Source: an uncultured Ruminococcus sp.
GTDB lineage: Bacteria; Bacillota; Clostridia; Oscillospirales; Acutalibacteraceae
DNA length: 64,000 bases
NCBI GenBank assembly: GCA_902786345.1
Contig: CADACB010000008.1
Coordinates: 1-64,000 of the forward strand
Reading direction: 5' to 3'
Of the stretch, positions 43,626 to 53,417 are shown one piece after another; position 1 is the first letter of the stretch, and every line of letters begins with the position of its first letter. The position numbers were made by a program, and so were the translations under genes. The notes under the pieces are model-generated. The model saw only the letters and a program-made list of their open reading frames with translations, made no database searches and was not told the origin of the DNA.

Positions 43626-44219
43626 ATGACAGAAAACATAGAAGAAAAAATCGAAAATAATGAAGACGGAATATCTATTATACAACTTGTTTTTGAATGG
43701 GTGCATACACTTTTTGTTTTTATGGTTTTGGTTCTGTTGGTGATGATATTCTTTTTCAGACATGTAAAAGTCAACGGACCTTCAATGAATGATACACTTC
43801 AAAATGAAGATCACCTTATAGTTTCGTGTTTTATGTATACACCAAAAAACGGTGATATAGTTGTTGTTTCGCATGGAAATAAATTATATGGATCTGTAAA
43901 CAGACGTGTTAATGAGCCTATAATCAAGCGGGTTATTGCAATACCGGGACAAAAATTGAGTATTAATTACGATACAAGTGAAGTGTATTTAGATGGTAAA
44001 ATTATTGATGAACCATATATAAAGGGCAGAACATTCAGTGTGTCAGATCCTGTTGAGATACCTGAGGTTATACCGGACGGATATGTTTTTGTTATGGGTG
44101 ATAACCGTGAGGATTCTCTTGACAGCAGAAGTATGAGAATTGGTCTTGTACCAATTGAAAATATTATAGGAAAGGCAGTTCTGAGAGTGTATCCTTTTGA
44201 TGCATTTGGAACTGTATAA
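43626..44219 (+). CDS. lepB: signal peptidase I, second copy
   Basis: This is a paralogue of the preceding gene, 197 residues, with an N-terminal helix. The Ser motif is VNGPSMNDTL, the Lys motif EPIIKRVIAIPGQ and the box YVFVMGDNREDSLDSR. An insertion SHGNKLYGSVNRRVN precedes the Lys motif and lengthens it compared with the first copy. AAGGAG lies before the ATG. Two active copies plus one inactive relative in one cluster suggest specialised secretion substrates. Confidence 0.93.
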   Translation: MTENIEEKIENNEDGISIIQLVFEWVHTLFVFMVLVLLVMIFFFRHVKVNGPSMNDTLQNEDHLIVSCFMYTPKNGDIVVVSHGNKLYGSVNRRVNEPIIKRVIAIPGQKLSINYDTSEVYLDGKIIDEPYIKGRTFSVSDPVEIPEVIPDGYVFVMGDNREDSLDSRSMRIGLVPIENIIGKAVLRVYPFDAFGTV

Positions 44220-44257
44220 AATTAAGGTAACACTGCCTTTGAACGGATGGGAGAGAA

Positions 44258-45148
44258 ATGATGGAGGAATTAAAATCAATACAATGGTTTCCGGGACATA
44301 TGATGAAAACCAAGCGAAAAATCGAATCACAGTTAAAACTTATTGATGCAGTTGCTGTTTTACTCGATGCAAGAGTTCCATATTCAAGCTGTAATCCTGA
44401 TTTACGTAGTGTTATTAATAATAAGCCGCGTCTTGTTGTGCTCAATAAATGTGATATGGCAGATCCAGAGGAAACAAAAAAATGGATAAGACTTTTTAAA
44501 GAAAAAGGCATAGCTGCTATTGCACTTGACTGTAAATCAGGGAAAGGTCTTAATACATTTATTCCCACGGTAAAAAATGTTCTTGCAGATAAAATAAAAG
44601 CATGGGAAGCCAAAGGAATGAAGGGAAAGACTGTTAAGGTAATGGTTGTAGGAATTCCTAATGTAGGCAAATCTTCATTTATCAACAGGATGTCAAAGCA
44701 AAACAGGGCAAGGGTTGAAGACAGACCGGGTGTTACAAGGGGCAATCAATGGTTTACTATAGGAAAAGGCTTTGATCTGCTGGATACTCCCGGAGTTTTA
44801 TGGCCTAAGTTTAATGATAAGCTGGTTGGTGAGAAGCTTGCCTATATTGGTTCAGTTAAGGATGATATACTGGACACGGAACACCTTGCAGGCAGACTGC
44901 TTGAATATCTCCGTGATAATTTTCCTGATTCAGTTTGTGTCAGGTATAAGCTTGATAAGGAACACATCGCACAGCTTGAGGGTTATGATATTCTTGAGCT
45001 TGTAGGCAGAAAAAGAGGTATGCTTATTTCAGGAGGAGAGATAAATACTGAAAGAGCAGCAGCGACTGTGCTTGATGAATTTAGAGGAGGACTTCTCGGT
45101 AAGATAACGCTTGATAAATCAGAGGAGTGTTGTGATGTCAGAGTTTAA
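44258..45148 (+). CDS. rbgA: ribosome biogenesis GTPase RbgA (YlqF)
   Basis: This circularly permuted GTPase drives late 50S assembly. In order: [16 protein letters not shown]4 [10 protein letters not shown], then G1 [17 protein letters not shown]2-like GVTRGNQWF and G3 [12 protein letters not shown]. The 296 residues end in a helical domain. The order rplS-lepB-rbgA-rnhB is conserved in Bacillota, supporting the identity. Confidence 0.96.
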   Translation: MMEELKSIQWFPGHMMKTKRKIESQLKLIDAVAVLLDARVPYSSCNPDLRSVINNKPRLVVLNKCDMADPEETKKWIRLFKEKGIAAIALDCKSGKGLNTFIPTVKNVLADKIKAWEAKGMKGKTVKVMVVGIPNVGKSSFINRMSKQNRARVEDRPGVTRGNQWFTIGKGFDLLDTPGVLWPKFNDKLVGEKLAYIGSVKDDILDTEHLAGRLLEYLRDNFPDSVCVRYKLDKEHIAQLEGYDILELVGRKRGMLISGGEINTERAAATVLDEFRGGLLGKITLDKSEECCDVRV

Positions 45149-45752
45149 TATGCTGGAATATGAAGAGAAATATCTATCAAAGGGATTCACATCTGTGTGT
45201 GGAGTTGATGAAGCAGGAAGAGGACCGCTTGCAGGGCCTGTGTGTGCTGCTGCAGTGATTTTGCCAAAAGGACTAATTATAGATGGTGTGAATGATTCCA
45301 AGAAACTGACAGAAAAAAAAAGAGAAAAACTGTTTGATATAATAAAACAAGAAGCGGTTTCCTTCAGTGTTGCGTGGGCAAGTGTTGAGGAGATAGAACA
45401 GCTGAATATCCTTAATGCAGCAATGCTTGCAATGAAGCGTGCTGTTGAGGGACTTGATGTCAAGGCTGATTTTGCCATTATTGACGGAAACAAAGAACCT
45501 TATCTTGATATACCGTGTGTCGCAGTAATAGGCGGAGATGCACTTTCTGAGTCTGTAGCAGCGGCGTCTATACTTGCCAAGGTCAGCAGGGACAGACTTA
45601 TGCTGGAACTTTCCGAAAAATATCCGCAGTATCATTTCGAAAAGCATAAGGGCTATGGCACAAAGCTGCACCGTGAAATGCTGTTGGAATATGGTCCTTG
45701 TGAAATACACCGTTTGTCTTTTTTGACTAAGATATTGGGGAACAAAAAATGA
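45135..45752 (+). CDS. rnhB: ribonuclease HII
   Basis: RNase HII removes ribonucleotides and RNA from DNA hybrids. The acidic residues are in [23 protein letters not shown] and ADFAIIDGN, with [20 protein letters not shown] 45135 has GAGGAG six bases upstream; an upstream TTG at 45111 is less likely. The 205-residue product overlaps the rbgA end by 14 bases, and the yraN start overlaps its stop. Confidence 0.96.
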   Translation: MSEFNMLEYEEKYLSKGFTSVCGVDEAGRGPLAGPVCAAAVILPKGLIIDGVNDSKKLTEKKREKLFDIIKQEAVSFSVAWASVEEIEQLNILNAAMLAMKRAVEGLDVKADFAIIDGNKEPYLDIPCVAVIGGDALSESVAAASILAKVSRDRLMLELSEKYPQYHFEKHKGYGTKLHREMLLEYGPCEIHRLSFLTKILGNKK

Positions 45753-46147
45753 AGAGTCAGATAAAAAAGTCCACAGAAGCACAGATAAAGGGCAGAATGG
45801 GAGAAGAAGCTGCACTTCATTATCTTATAAAAAACGGTTATAAAGAGGTTACACGTAATTATCACTCGAAGTATGGTGAAATAGATCTGATAGTAAAAAA
45901 TGCGGAATATATTGTTTTTGCTGAGGTCAAGGAAAGAAGTATAAAAGCTGTTGAAAGACCGTCGGCTTGGGTTGACTCACGAAAGAGAAAAAAGCTTATA
46001 AAGACGGCGGTGTGCTACCTTACAGAAAATTCTACAGAGCTTCAGCCAAGATTTGATGTGATAGAGGTAATATATAACGGAAACGAGCTGTATGTTGATC
46101 ATATGGAAAATGCATTCGATGTTGATTATGAATATTATGAGTATTGA
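45749..46147 (+). CDS. YraN family (UPF0102) nuclease-like protein
   Basis: The 132-residue protein has the endonuclease-like core [40 protein letters not shown] and [14 protein letters not shown]. The D-x9-E-x-K spacing is that of a PD-(D/E)XK fold. YraN proteins are unproven nucleases often next to rnhB, as here. Its start overlaps the rnhB stop by four bases. Confidence 0.88.
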   Translation: MKSQIKKSTEAQIKGRMGEEAALHYLIKNGYKEVTRNYHSKYGEIDLIVKNAEYIVFAEVKERSIKAVERPSAWVDSRKRKKLIKTAVCYLTENSTELQPRFDVIEVIYNGNELYVDHMENAFDVDYEYYEY

Positions 46148-46249
46148 TGTTAACCAATGTGAATACTATGATGTCAAAGCCATATTAAGCTTAATATAAG
46201 AGTAAAAAATATTATTATATTTGTTATATGTAATAAAAGATAAATACAA

Positions 46250-46261
46250 ATATGATATAAT
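46250..46261 (+). promoter_or_regulatory. extended -10 promoter before putP
   Basis: TATGATATAAT gives a perfect TATAAT at 46256-46261 with TGA before it, about 70 bases before the start. No good -35 is visible. The rest of the 184-base spacer is AT-rich. Confidence 0.5.
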
Positions 46262-46331
46262 CAAAAGGCTTGTGTTGAATTTGTATATACAATAAGATGC
46301 AGGGGAATTTAAAAAAACAGGAGGTTTTATT

Positions 46332-47828
46332 GTGGATTGGTCTGAAATCATAGTCTTTATCATCTACCTGCTTTTTATGCTGGGAATAGGTGTATATTTC
46401 TTCATCCGGAACAAAGACGGCGGAGATAAGTCCTATTTTCTCGGCGGCAGACAGATGGGCCCGTGGGTAACGGCACTTTCGGCAGGCGCGTCAGATATGA
46501 GTGCGTGGGTGCTTATGGGGTTACCTACATCAATTTATGCGGCAGGTCTTGGACAGATCTGGATACCGGTGGGACTGGCAATCGGCTATACCATAAGCTG
46601 GATAATAGAAGCACCTCGTCTCCGTAAGTTTTCTATTGCTGCAAACGATTCTATTACGATCCCACAGTATCTGACAAACCGTTTTCTGTCAAAGTCAAAG
46701 GCACTGCAAATACTTTGTGCTGTTGTTTTTCTTGTTGCTTACACGGTTTATTCTGCCTCAAGCCTTAAGGCGTGCGGAACTCTTTTCAAAACAGTTACGG
46801 GAATGGATGCAAATGTTGCGATGTATCTTGCAGCGCTGATAATTGTAGGATATACTTTTCTCGGAGGCTTTTCGGCTGTATGCTGGACAGACTTTTTTCA
46901 GGGAATGCTGATATTTGCAGGTATGCTTATTGCACCGCTTTTCGCAATAGGTGCACTTGATATGGCGTCTGTAGAACAGGTTGAAGCAGGCCTTTCGGCT
47001 GATTTCTGGAATCCCTTCACTAACTGGAAGGATATTGTATCAGGTCTTGCATGGGGACTTGGCTACTTTGGTATGCCGCATATCATAATCCGCTTTATGT
47101 CAATACGTTCCCAGAAGGATATGAAAAAATCTGCAATAATCGGTATAACGTGGACGGTGTTTATTGTTATTTTTGCGGCTGCAATAGGCATTGTCGGACT
47201 TATGTATCTTGGTTTTGACCAGAAGATTGTAGATGATTCTCTTGTGTTTATCACAATGGTAAGAAAGATATTCCCAGGTATTATGTCCGGAATACTTCTT
47301 TCCGCAGTGCTTGCAGCGTCTATGAGTACGGCAGACAGTCAGTTGCTTTCAGCGTCATCATCGTTTGCAAGTGATGTTTATAAGCCCGTTATTCGTAAGA
47401 ATAAGGCAAACGATAAGGAAATGCAGTGGGCAGGAAGAATAGTTGTGCTTGCTGTTGCGCTTATTGCACTGCTGATTGCCTCGAATCCTGAATCAGGCTC
47501 TATTATGAGCCTTGTTACAAATGCCTGGGGTATTTTTGGTGCAGCTATAGGTCCGTCAATTTTGCTAAGTCTTTTCTGGAAGAGATTTAACTTCAAGGGC
47601 GCAGTTGCCGGTATAGCAGGCGGTGCAATTGTAGATATTGCATGGATGCTTATGCTAACTCAGACAGGCTCAACATATGGTACTATGCTTTATGATACAG
47701 GTATTTATGAGCTTGCTCCCGGTTTTGTTGCAGGTCTTATTGCAGCTGTGGTTGTTTCAATTATTACGAAGAAGCCGTCAAAAGAAGTTGAAGAGCTTTT
47801 TGATAATGCAGTAAAATATAATGATTGA
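46332..47828 (+). CDS. putP: sodium/proline symporter
   Basis: PutP imports proline with Na+ (SSS family). The 498-residue protein has about 13 membrane segments. LGGRQMGPWVTALSAGASDMSAWVLMGLP, IWIPVGLAIGYTISW and ILLSAVLAASMSTADSQLLSASSSFASDVYK are the diagnostic PutP stretches, including Na+-site serines. GTG 46332 follows AGGAGG at seven bases. Closely related symporters could carry other substrates, but the motifs favour proline. Confidence 0.92.
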   Translation: MDWSEIIVFIIYLLFMLGIGVYFFIRNKDGGDKSYFLGGRQMGPWVTALSAGASDMSAWVLMGLPTSIYAAGLGQIWIPVGLAIGYTISWIIEAPRLRKFSIAANDSITIPQYLTNRFLSKSKALQILCAVVFLVAYTVYSASSLKACGTLFKTVTGMDANVAMYLAALIIVGYTFLGGFSAVCWTDFFQGMLIFAGMLIAPLFAIGALDMASVEQVEAGLSADFWNPFTNWKDIVSGLAWGLGYFGMPHIIIRFMSIRSQKDMKKSAIIGITWTVFIVIFAAAIGIVGLMYLGFDQKIVDDSLVFITMVRKIFPGIMSGILLSAVLAASMSTADSQLLSASSSFASDVYKPVIRKNKANDKEMQWAGRIVVLAVALIALLIASNPESGSIMSLVTNAWGIFGAAIGPSILLSLFWKRFNFKGAVAGIAGGAIVDIAWMLMLTQTGSTYGTMLYDTGIYELAPGFVAGLIAAVVVSIITKKPSKEVEELFDNAVKYND

Positions 47829-47840
47829 TAATTTACTTAT

Positions 47841-47881
47841 TAAAAAACCTGTCCTTGCCTTGAAAGCGAGGACGGGTTTTT
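47841..47881 (+). terminator. intrinsic terminator of putP
   Basis: A long stem (AAAAACCTGTCCTTGC with GCGAGGACGGGTTTTT, three wobbles or mismatches) around CTTGAAA, with T-run in the right arm. Confidence 0.85.
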
Positions 47882-47983
47882 GACAATTATCAAATTTATG
47901 CAATACACAGTGCGGTGAATAATCATATGTGTATTTTCATAAGGTTGATAAGATGATATAATCACTTGAGAAGGAGTTTTAAG

Positions 47984-48910
47984 ATGAGACTTTTTGATCT
48001 GCATTGTGATACGCTTTATCGTGCATTTACTGAAAACAGTACACTGTTCAATGATGATTTTCATATCTCTTTCAATAAAGCAAGCAGAATAACACCATAT
48101 ATTCAGTGCCTTGCAGTATGGATTCCTGATGAATACAGAGGAGATAATGCAGTTAAATTGTTTTGCGGCTGTGTTAAAAAGCTTGAGGAACAAATTAATG
48201 GAACAGATATTGTTCGCTGCCGCATAGAAGATGATCTCAGGAGGGTTAAAGAGAGTAACGGTAAAGGTATAGTTCTTACCGTTGAAGGCGGTGCAGTACT
48301 TGATGGAAAGCTTGAAAATATTGCGAAACTAAAATCTGAGGGTGTAAAAATGATGACACTCACGTGGAACGGAACAAATGAACTTGGAGATGGAGTAGGT
48401 GTTGAGAACGCAGGCGGTTTGACCGAGTTTGGAAGACGTGCCGTAAAGGAAATGGAGAAGAATAATATTGTTGTTGATATTTCCCATGCAAGTGAGAAGA
48501 TGTTTTATGATGTCGCACAGATTACTGAAAAGCCCTTTGCAGCTTCTCATTCAGATTCAAAAGAGGTTTGTCCTCACAGAAGAAATCTGACAGATGAGCA
48601 GTTTAATGTAATAAAACAACGCGGTGGTATTGTCGGATTAAATTTTTGCAGAGATTTTCTTAATAAAACCGCGACAAATGCAAAAATGTATGATATAATA
48701 AGAAACGCAGAGCATTTTCTGTCGCTTGGCGGCGAAAAAACTGTTGCTATCGGCGGAGATTTTGACGGAGCGGATATTCCTTGCGATATGAAAGGTCTTG
48801 AAGCTATGCCGGATTTGTATGAAATGTTCTTGCACCATAATTACAGCGAATCGCTTGTTGAAGATATTTTTTTCAATAATGCGTTCCGCTTCTTTCAGAA
48901 AAGCTTTTAA
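47984..48910 (+). CDS. membrane dipeptidase, peptidase family M19
   Basis: This is a zinc dipeptidase of the renal dipeptidase type. Visible are MRLFDLHCDTLYR (HxD ligand), LTVEGGAVLDG with the bridging Glu, VVDISHASEKMFYDVA and AASHSDSKEVCPHRRNLTDEQ with two ligand His. IGGDFDGAD follows. ATG 47984 is preceded by AAGGAG; the frame opens six codons earlier at a weaker start. The product is 308 residues, with no signal peptide, so it is cytoplasmic. It likely cleaves dipeptides, perhaps D-amino acid containing ones. Confidence 0.92.
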   Translation: MRLFDLHCDTLYRAFTENSTLFNDDFHISFNKASRITPYIQCLAVWIPDEYRGDNAVKLFCGCVKKLEEQINGTDIVRCRIEDDLRRVKESNGKGIVLTVEGGAVLDGKLENIAKLKSEGVKMMTLTWNGTNELGDGVGVENAGGLTEFGRRAVKEMEKNNIVVDISHASEKMFYDVAQITEKPFAASHSDSKEVCPHRRNLTDEQFNVIKQRGGIVGLNFCRDFLNKTATNAKMYDIIRNAEHFLSLGGEKTVAIGGDFDGADIPCDMKGLEAMPDLYEMFLHHNYSESLVEDIFFNNAFRFFQKSF

Positions 48911-48950
48911 AAATGCTTGAATCCTATATCAAAAGAAAGAAGGAAATGTT

Positions 48951-50456
48951 ATGAATTACAACAGCACCAGGAACAACAGTACCGTGGTAAGTGCGGCACA
49001 GGCTATTGCACAAGGTATTTCAGATGAGGGGGGTCTTTTTGTACCTCAGTTGCTTCCGAAATACAGTCTTGAGGATATTAAGGCACTTGCTGCAAAAGAT
49101 TACAGGGGTAGAGCAAAGAAGATATTTGCTGATTTTCTTTCTGATTTCACAGAAGAAGAGATAAACGAAAGTGTAGACGCAGCATATACTGCGGAAAAAT
49201 TCGGATCTGATAATCCGGCGCCTGTCTCTTACATTGAAAACGGCAGCACAAAAATGTCAGTTTTAGAGCTTTGGCACGGTCCTACATGTGCATTCAAGGA
49301 TATGGCGCTTCAGATTCTTCCTCACCTTCTTACTAAGTCGGTAAAGAAAACCTATAGCGGCAAGGAGGCTGTTATACTTGTTGCAACAAGCGGCGATACA
49401 GGAAAGGCAGCACTTGAGGGATTTAAGGATGTTAAAGGCACAAAGATTATGGTATTCTATCCTGTAAACGGAGTAAGCCCGATGCAAAAGCGTCAGATGG
49501 CAACACAGAAGGGTGAGAACGTAAGTGTTGTGGCAATTGAAGGAAACTTTGACGATGCACAGACAGGCGTCAAAAAGATATTCACAAATCCTGATATAAA
49601 GGCAAAGCTTGCAAAAAACAATATGCTTTTCTCCAGTGCCAACTCCATAAACTGGGGCAGACTTCTTCCTCAGGTGGTTTACTATTTTTCAGCATACTGT
49701 GATATGCTGAATGAAGGTAAGATAAACGCAGGGGATAAAATAAATGTTGTTGTTCCCACAGGTAACTTCGGCAATATTCTTGCATCCTTCTATGCTATGA
49801 ATATGGGACTTCCGATAAATAAGTTTATCTGTGCGTCCAATTCAAACAATGTTCTTACCGATTTTATTAAAACAGGCACCTACGATAAAAACAGAAAATT
49901 CTATACGACAATTTCACCTTCGATGGATATTCTTGTATCCAGTAACCTTGAGAGACTTCTCTATCATCTCACAGACGGAAATGCACAGAAGATAGCTGAC
50001 TGGATGGCTCAGCTTTCTGCAAACGGAAAATATACTGTTGATGATGATGTTAAGGAAAAGCTTACGTCTATGTTCTATGGCGGATATTGTGATGACGAAA
50101 ACACACAGAAGACAATAAGCGATATGTATAAAAACGAAAATTATCTCTGTGATACACACACCGCTGTTGCTATAAATGTATATCAGCAGTATGTTGCTCA
50201 GACAAACGACACTACAACAGCAGTGATTGCTTCAACAGCAAGTCCCTATAAGTTTGCAAAGAGTGTTCTTGAAGCTGTTACCGACGAAAAGCTTCCTGAG
50301 GATGAGTTTGCAATGGTAGATGAGCTTTCGGCAAAGACGAAAACTGCCGTACCAACCCCTCTTTCATCGCTTAAGGATGCTCAGGTAAGATTTACATTTG
50401 AGTGTAAGGTTGATGAAATGCCTGATGCGGTTCTTGATGGTCTGAAGATCAGCTGA
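48951..50456 (+). CDS. thrC: threonine synthase
   Basis: ThrC converts O-phosphohomoserine to threonine using PLP. The 501-residue protein begins with STRNNSTVVSAAQAIAQGISDEGGLFVP. The PLP lysine is in LWHGPTCAFKDMALQILP, the phosphate-binding loop region ATSGDTGKAALEGF, and VVPTGNFGNILASFYA follows. This is the long bacterial/yeast-type enzyme. AGAAGGAAATG lies before the ATG. Confidence 0.97.
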   Translation: MNYNSTRNNSTVVSAAQAIAQGISDEGGLFVPQLLPKYSLEDIKALAAKDYRGRAKKIFADFLSDFTEEEINESVDAAYTAEKFGSDNPAPVSYIENGSTKMSVLELWHGPTCAFKDMALQILPHLLTKSVKKTYSGKEAVILVATSGDTGKAALEGFKDVKGTKIMVFYPVNGVSPMQKRQMATQKGENVSVVAIEGNFDDAQTGVKKIFTNPDIKAKLAKNNMLFSSANSINWGRLLPQVVYYFSAYCDMLNEGKINAGDKINVVVPTGNFGNILASFYAMNMGLPINKFICASNSNNVLTDFIKTGTYDKNRKFYTTISPSMDILVSSNLERLLYHLTDGNAQKIADWMAQLSANGKYTVDDDVKEKLTSMFYGGYCDDENTQKTISDMYKNENYLCDTHTAVAINVYQQYVAQTNDTTTAVIASTASPYKFAKSVLEAVTDEKLPEDEFAMVDELSAKTKTAVPTPLSSLKDAQVRFTFECKVDEMPDAVLDGLKIS

Positions 50457-50466
50457 GGTATCTGTA

Positions 50467-51156
50467 ATGGCAGTTTATGCAATAGCGGACCTTCATCTGT
50501 CCTTTGGAACTGACAAGCCTATGGATGTTTTCAGCGGCTGGACTGATTACACCGAAAGGATAAAATCAAACTGGCAAAGGCTTGTTGGTGAAGAAGACAC
50601 TGTAGTTATAGCAGGTGACATATCATGGGCGATGAAACTCAATGAAACAGATGCCGATTTCAGCTATATCAATTCTCTCAACGGCAAGAAGATAATGCTT
50701 AAGGGCAATCACGATTATTGGTGGTCAACAAAAGCGAAAATGGATAAGTATCTTGCGGAAAAGGGCTTTGATACCATCTCAATCCTGCATAATAACTATT
50801 ATGTAGCGGACGGCACAGCTATATGCGGAACAAGAGGCTGGTTCTATGATGCTGAAAAGGACGCAGATATGCTTATTCTCAGAAGAGAGCTCGGCAGACT
50901 GAGAATGTCAATAGAGCCTGCAATAAAAGACGGTTATGATCCGGTTGTATTTCTTCATTATCCGCCGATTTATAATAATATGGAATGTGAGGAAATAATG
51001 AGTGTGCTGAGAGAGTATAATATAAAAAAATGCTTTTATGGACATATACACGGCGGAAACGCTGCGAGAAGAGCATTCAATGGAGAAAAATACGGTATAC
51101 GCTTTCAGCTTACAGCGTGTGATCATCTTGGCTTTACACCGCTGGCAATATTCTGA
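50467..51156 (+). CDS. metallophosphoesterase
   Basis: The 229-residue calcineurin-like phosphoesterase has all metal motifs: AIADLHLSF (D-x-H), IAGDISWAM, LKGNHDYWW, FLHYPP and GHIHGG. The substrate is unknown. It begins ten bases after thrC and probably shares its transcript. The 236 bases downstream hold only the tig promoter. Confidence 0.93.
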   Translation: MAVYAIADLHLSFGTDKPMDVFSGWTDYTERIKSNWQRLVGEEDTVVIAGDISWAMKLNETDADFSYINSLNGKKIMLKGNHDYWWSTKAKMDKYLAEKGFDTISILHNNYYVADGTAICGTRGWFYDAEKDADMLILRRELGRLRMSIEPAIKDGYDPVVFLHYPPIYNNMECEEIMSVLREYNIKKCFYGHIHGGNAARRAFNGEKYGIRFQLTACDHLGFTPLAIF

Positions 51157-51325
51157 TGACTTCTGTTTGTATAAATAAATACAGAATACACTTTTCCTGA
51201 CTTTGTACGGTCGGATTTTGGAAATTTAAAAGCCGGATATGTCAAGGTGAGTGTGTAAATGAGAGAATTCTCTTATTAAAAAAGCAGTTTTATGCAATAA
51301 TAAAAAATAAAAAAAGCTTTAAAAC

Positions 51326-51354
51326 TTGATTAATTGATTTTAATGTGTTATAAT
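51326..51354 (+). promoter_or_regulatory. promoter of tig
   Basis: TTGATT (51326-51331), 17 bases, TATAAT (51349-51354), about 38 bases before the start codon. Confidence 0.65.
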
Positions 51355-51392
51355 TATTATTGATTTTTCAGTTTTAATGGAGGAAAACAAAA

Positions 51393-52676
51393 ATGAAACT
51401 TATATCATCAAATAAGGTAGAAACCAATCGTTACGAGCTTACTATTGAGATAGACGGCGAGGCATTTATGAAGGCAGTTAATGCTGTATATAAAAAGCAG
51501 GTTAAAAATATCTCTATTCCCGGCTTTAGAAAAGGTAAGGCTCCCCGTTCAATCATCGAGAGAGAATATGGTGAGGGTGTGTTCTATGATGATGCACTCA
51601 AGGAGATATATCCTGCTGCTATTTCTGACGCTGCAAAGGAAGCTGAACTTGAGCTTGTAAGAGACAAGGTAGACGTTGACGTTGAAAAGGCAGGTAAGGA
51701 CGGCGTTGTATTCAAGGCAGTTGTTACAGTTGAGCCTGAGGTTGAAATAGACAACTATAAGGGTATTACCTATAAGCCTATGTCGCTTGAAATAACAGAC
51801 GAGGATGTTGACGCAGATATTAAGAAGGTTCTTGAAAGAAACAGCCGTCTTGTAACTGTTGAAGACAGAGCTGCAGAAAATGGTGATATTGCCGTTATTG
51901 ACTTCAAGGGTATTCTTGATGGTGAGGCTTTTGAGGGCGGTACATCTGAAAATTATAATCTTACTCTTGGCAGCGGTTCATTTATTCCGGGCTTTGAGGA
52001 TCAAATCGTTGGTCATAATGCAGGTGAGGAATTTACTATTGACGTAACCTTCCCTGAAGATTATCAGGCTGAAGAGCTTAAAGGCAAGTCTGTACAGTTC
52101 GAGATAAAGCTCCACGAGATCAAGAAGCGTGAGCTTCCTGAGTTCGATGATGAGTTTGTTAAGGACATCAGTGAATTTGATACAGTAGACACATATAAGG
52201 CAGATATAAAAGAAAATCTTGAAAAATCACGCAAGGAAGAGGCAGAGGCAGATAAGGAGCGTCAGGTTGCTGACAAGCTTAAGGAGCTTCTCCAGGCTGA
52301 GATTCCTGAGGCAATGTATGAAAATCAGGTAGATAACCTCATTGATGAGTTTGCAATGAACCTCAGAGCACAGGGAATTGATCTTGGAACATATATGCAG
52401 TATACAGGTCTTACAGAGGACAAACTTCGTGAAACCTACTATGACAGAGCTGTTTCTCAGATAAAGGTAAGACTTGCACTCAAGAAAATAGCTGAGCTTG
52501 AAGGCATAAAGGCAAGCGATGAGGATGTAGAAAACAAGTATAATGAGCTTGCTGAAAACTACAAGGTAGAAGTAGAAAGAGTTAAGTCAGCATTCTCAGC
52601 TAAGGATATAGCAGGTGATCTTGAGGTTGAAAGAGCACTTAACTTTGTTAAGGATGCAGCGGTTGCTGAAGAATGA
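51393..52676 (+). CDS. tig: trigger factor
   Basis: Trigger factor is the ribosome-bound chaperone and prolyl isomerase. The N-terminal ribosome-binding domain has ISIPGFRKGKAPRSIIE, the signature GFRxGxxP loop. A FKBP-like domain (NGDIAVIDFKGILDGEAFEGG, FIPGFEDQIVGHNAGEEFTIDVTFPEDY) and the C-terminal helical arm follow. At 427 residues it is normal. GGAGG precedes the ATG. It lies immediately upstream of clpP-clpX, the conserved protein-quality order. Confidence 0.97.
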   Translation: MKLISSNKVETNRYELTIEIDGEAFMKAVNAVYKKQVKNISIPGFRKGKAPRSIIEREYGEGVFYDDALKEIYPAAISDAAKEAELELVRDKVDVDVEKAGKDGVVFKAVVTVEPEVEIDNYKGITYKPMSLEITDEDVDADIKKVLERNSRLVTVEDRAAENGDIAVIDFKGILDGEAFEGGTSENYNLTLGSGSFIPGFEDQIVGHNAGEEFTIDVTFPEDYQAEELKGKSVQFEIKLHEIKKRELPEFDDEFVKDISEFDTVDTYKADIKENLEKSRKEEAEADKERQVADKLKELLQAEIPEAMYENQVDNLIDEFAMNLRAQGIDLGTYMQYTGLTEDKLRETYYDRAVSQIKVRLALKKIAELEGIKASDEDVENKYNELAENYKVEVERVKSAFSAKDIAGDLEVERALNFVKDAAVAEE

Positions 52677-52735
52677 TCACGATAGGCTGATGTAATCATA
52701 CATTTGCCGTTATAAGCTTTATATATGGAATTTTG

Positions 52736-52766
52736 TACCGGTCTTGAATTTTATTTGAGGCCGGTA
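52736..52766 (+). terminator. hairpin between tig and clpP
   Basis: TACCGGTCT (52736-52744) pairs with AGGCCGGTA (52758-52766) with one wobble. There is no T-run, so it is a weak terminator or processing site. Confidence 0.4.
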
Positions 52767-52823
52767 TGAATAAAATATACAATTTATGCCTATGCTTTAT
52801 ATGGCTGAAACGGAGGTAATTTT

Positions 52824-53405
52824 ATGGCATTAGTACCTTATGTAATAGAACAGACAAACAGGGGCGAACGTTCCTATGATATTTATTCAAGACTTCTCAA
52901 CGACAGAATAATTATGTTAACCGAAGAGGTAAATAACGTAACTGCAAGCCTTGTTGTTGCACAGCTTCTTTTCCTTGAGGGACAGGATTCTACAAAAGAC
53001 ATCAGTCTTTATATCAACAGTCCGGGCGGCTCTGTAACAGACGGTATGGCTATATTTGACACAATGCAGTATATAAAGTGTGATGTATCCACTATATGTA
53101 TGGGTATGGCTGCAAGTATGGGAGCGTTTCTTCTTGCGGCAGGTGCAAAGGGCAAGCGTTATGCATTGCCGAACAGTGATATAATGATCCATCAGCCCAG
53201 CGGCGGTGCACAAGGTCAGGCAACTGATATTATGATACACGCAGATCATATAATTCAGACAAAGAAAAAGCTTAATACGATTCTTTCAGAAAAAACAGGT
53301 CAGCCGTATGATATTATTGCAAGAGATACTGAACGTGATAATTTTATGACGGCACAACAGGCTCTTGAATACGGTTTGATTGACAAGGTGATTACACAGC
53401 GATAA
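52824..53405 (+). CDS. clpP: ATP-dependent Clp protease proteolytic subunit
   Basis: ClpP is the serine protease barrel used by ClpX and others. The 193-residue protein has [22 protein letters not shown], catalytic Ser in [12 protein letters not shown], catalytic His in [16 protein letters not shown] and Asp in [19 protein letters not shown] propeptide is short or absent. GGAGG lies eight bases before the ATG. Confidence 0.98.
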   Translation: MALVPYVIEQTNRGERSYDIYSRLLNDRIIMLTEEVNNVTASLVVAQLLFLEGQDSTKDISLYINSPGGSVTDGMAIFDTMQYIKCDVSTICMGMAASMGAFLLAAGAKGKRYALPNSDIMIHQPSGGAQGQATDIMIHADHIIQTKKKLNTILSEKTGQPYDIIARDTERDNFMTAQQALEYGLIDKVITQR

Positions 53406-53417
53406 GGAGTTGCATAA

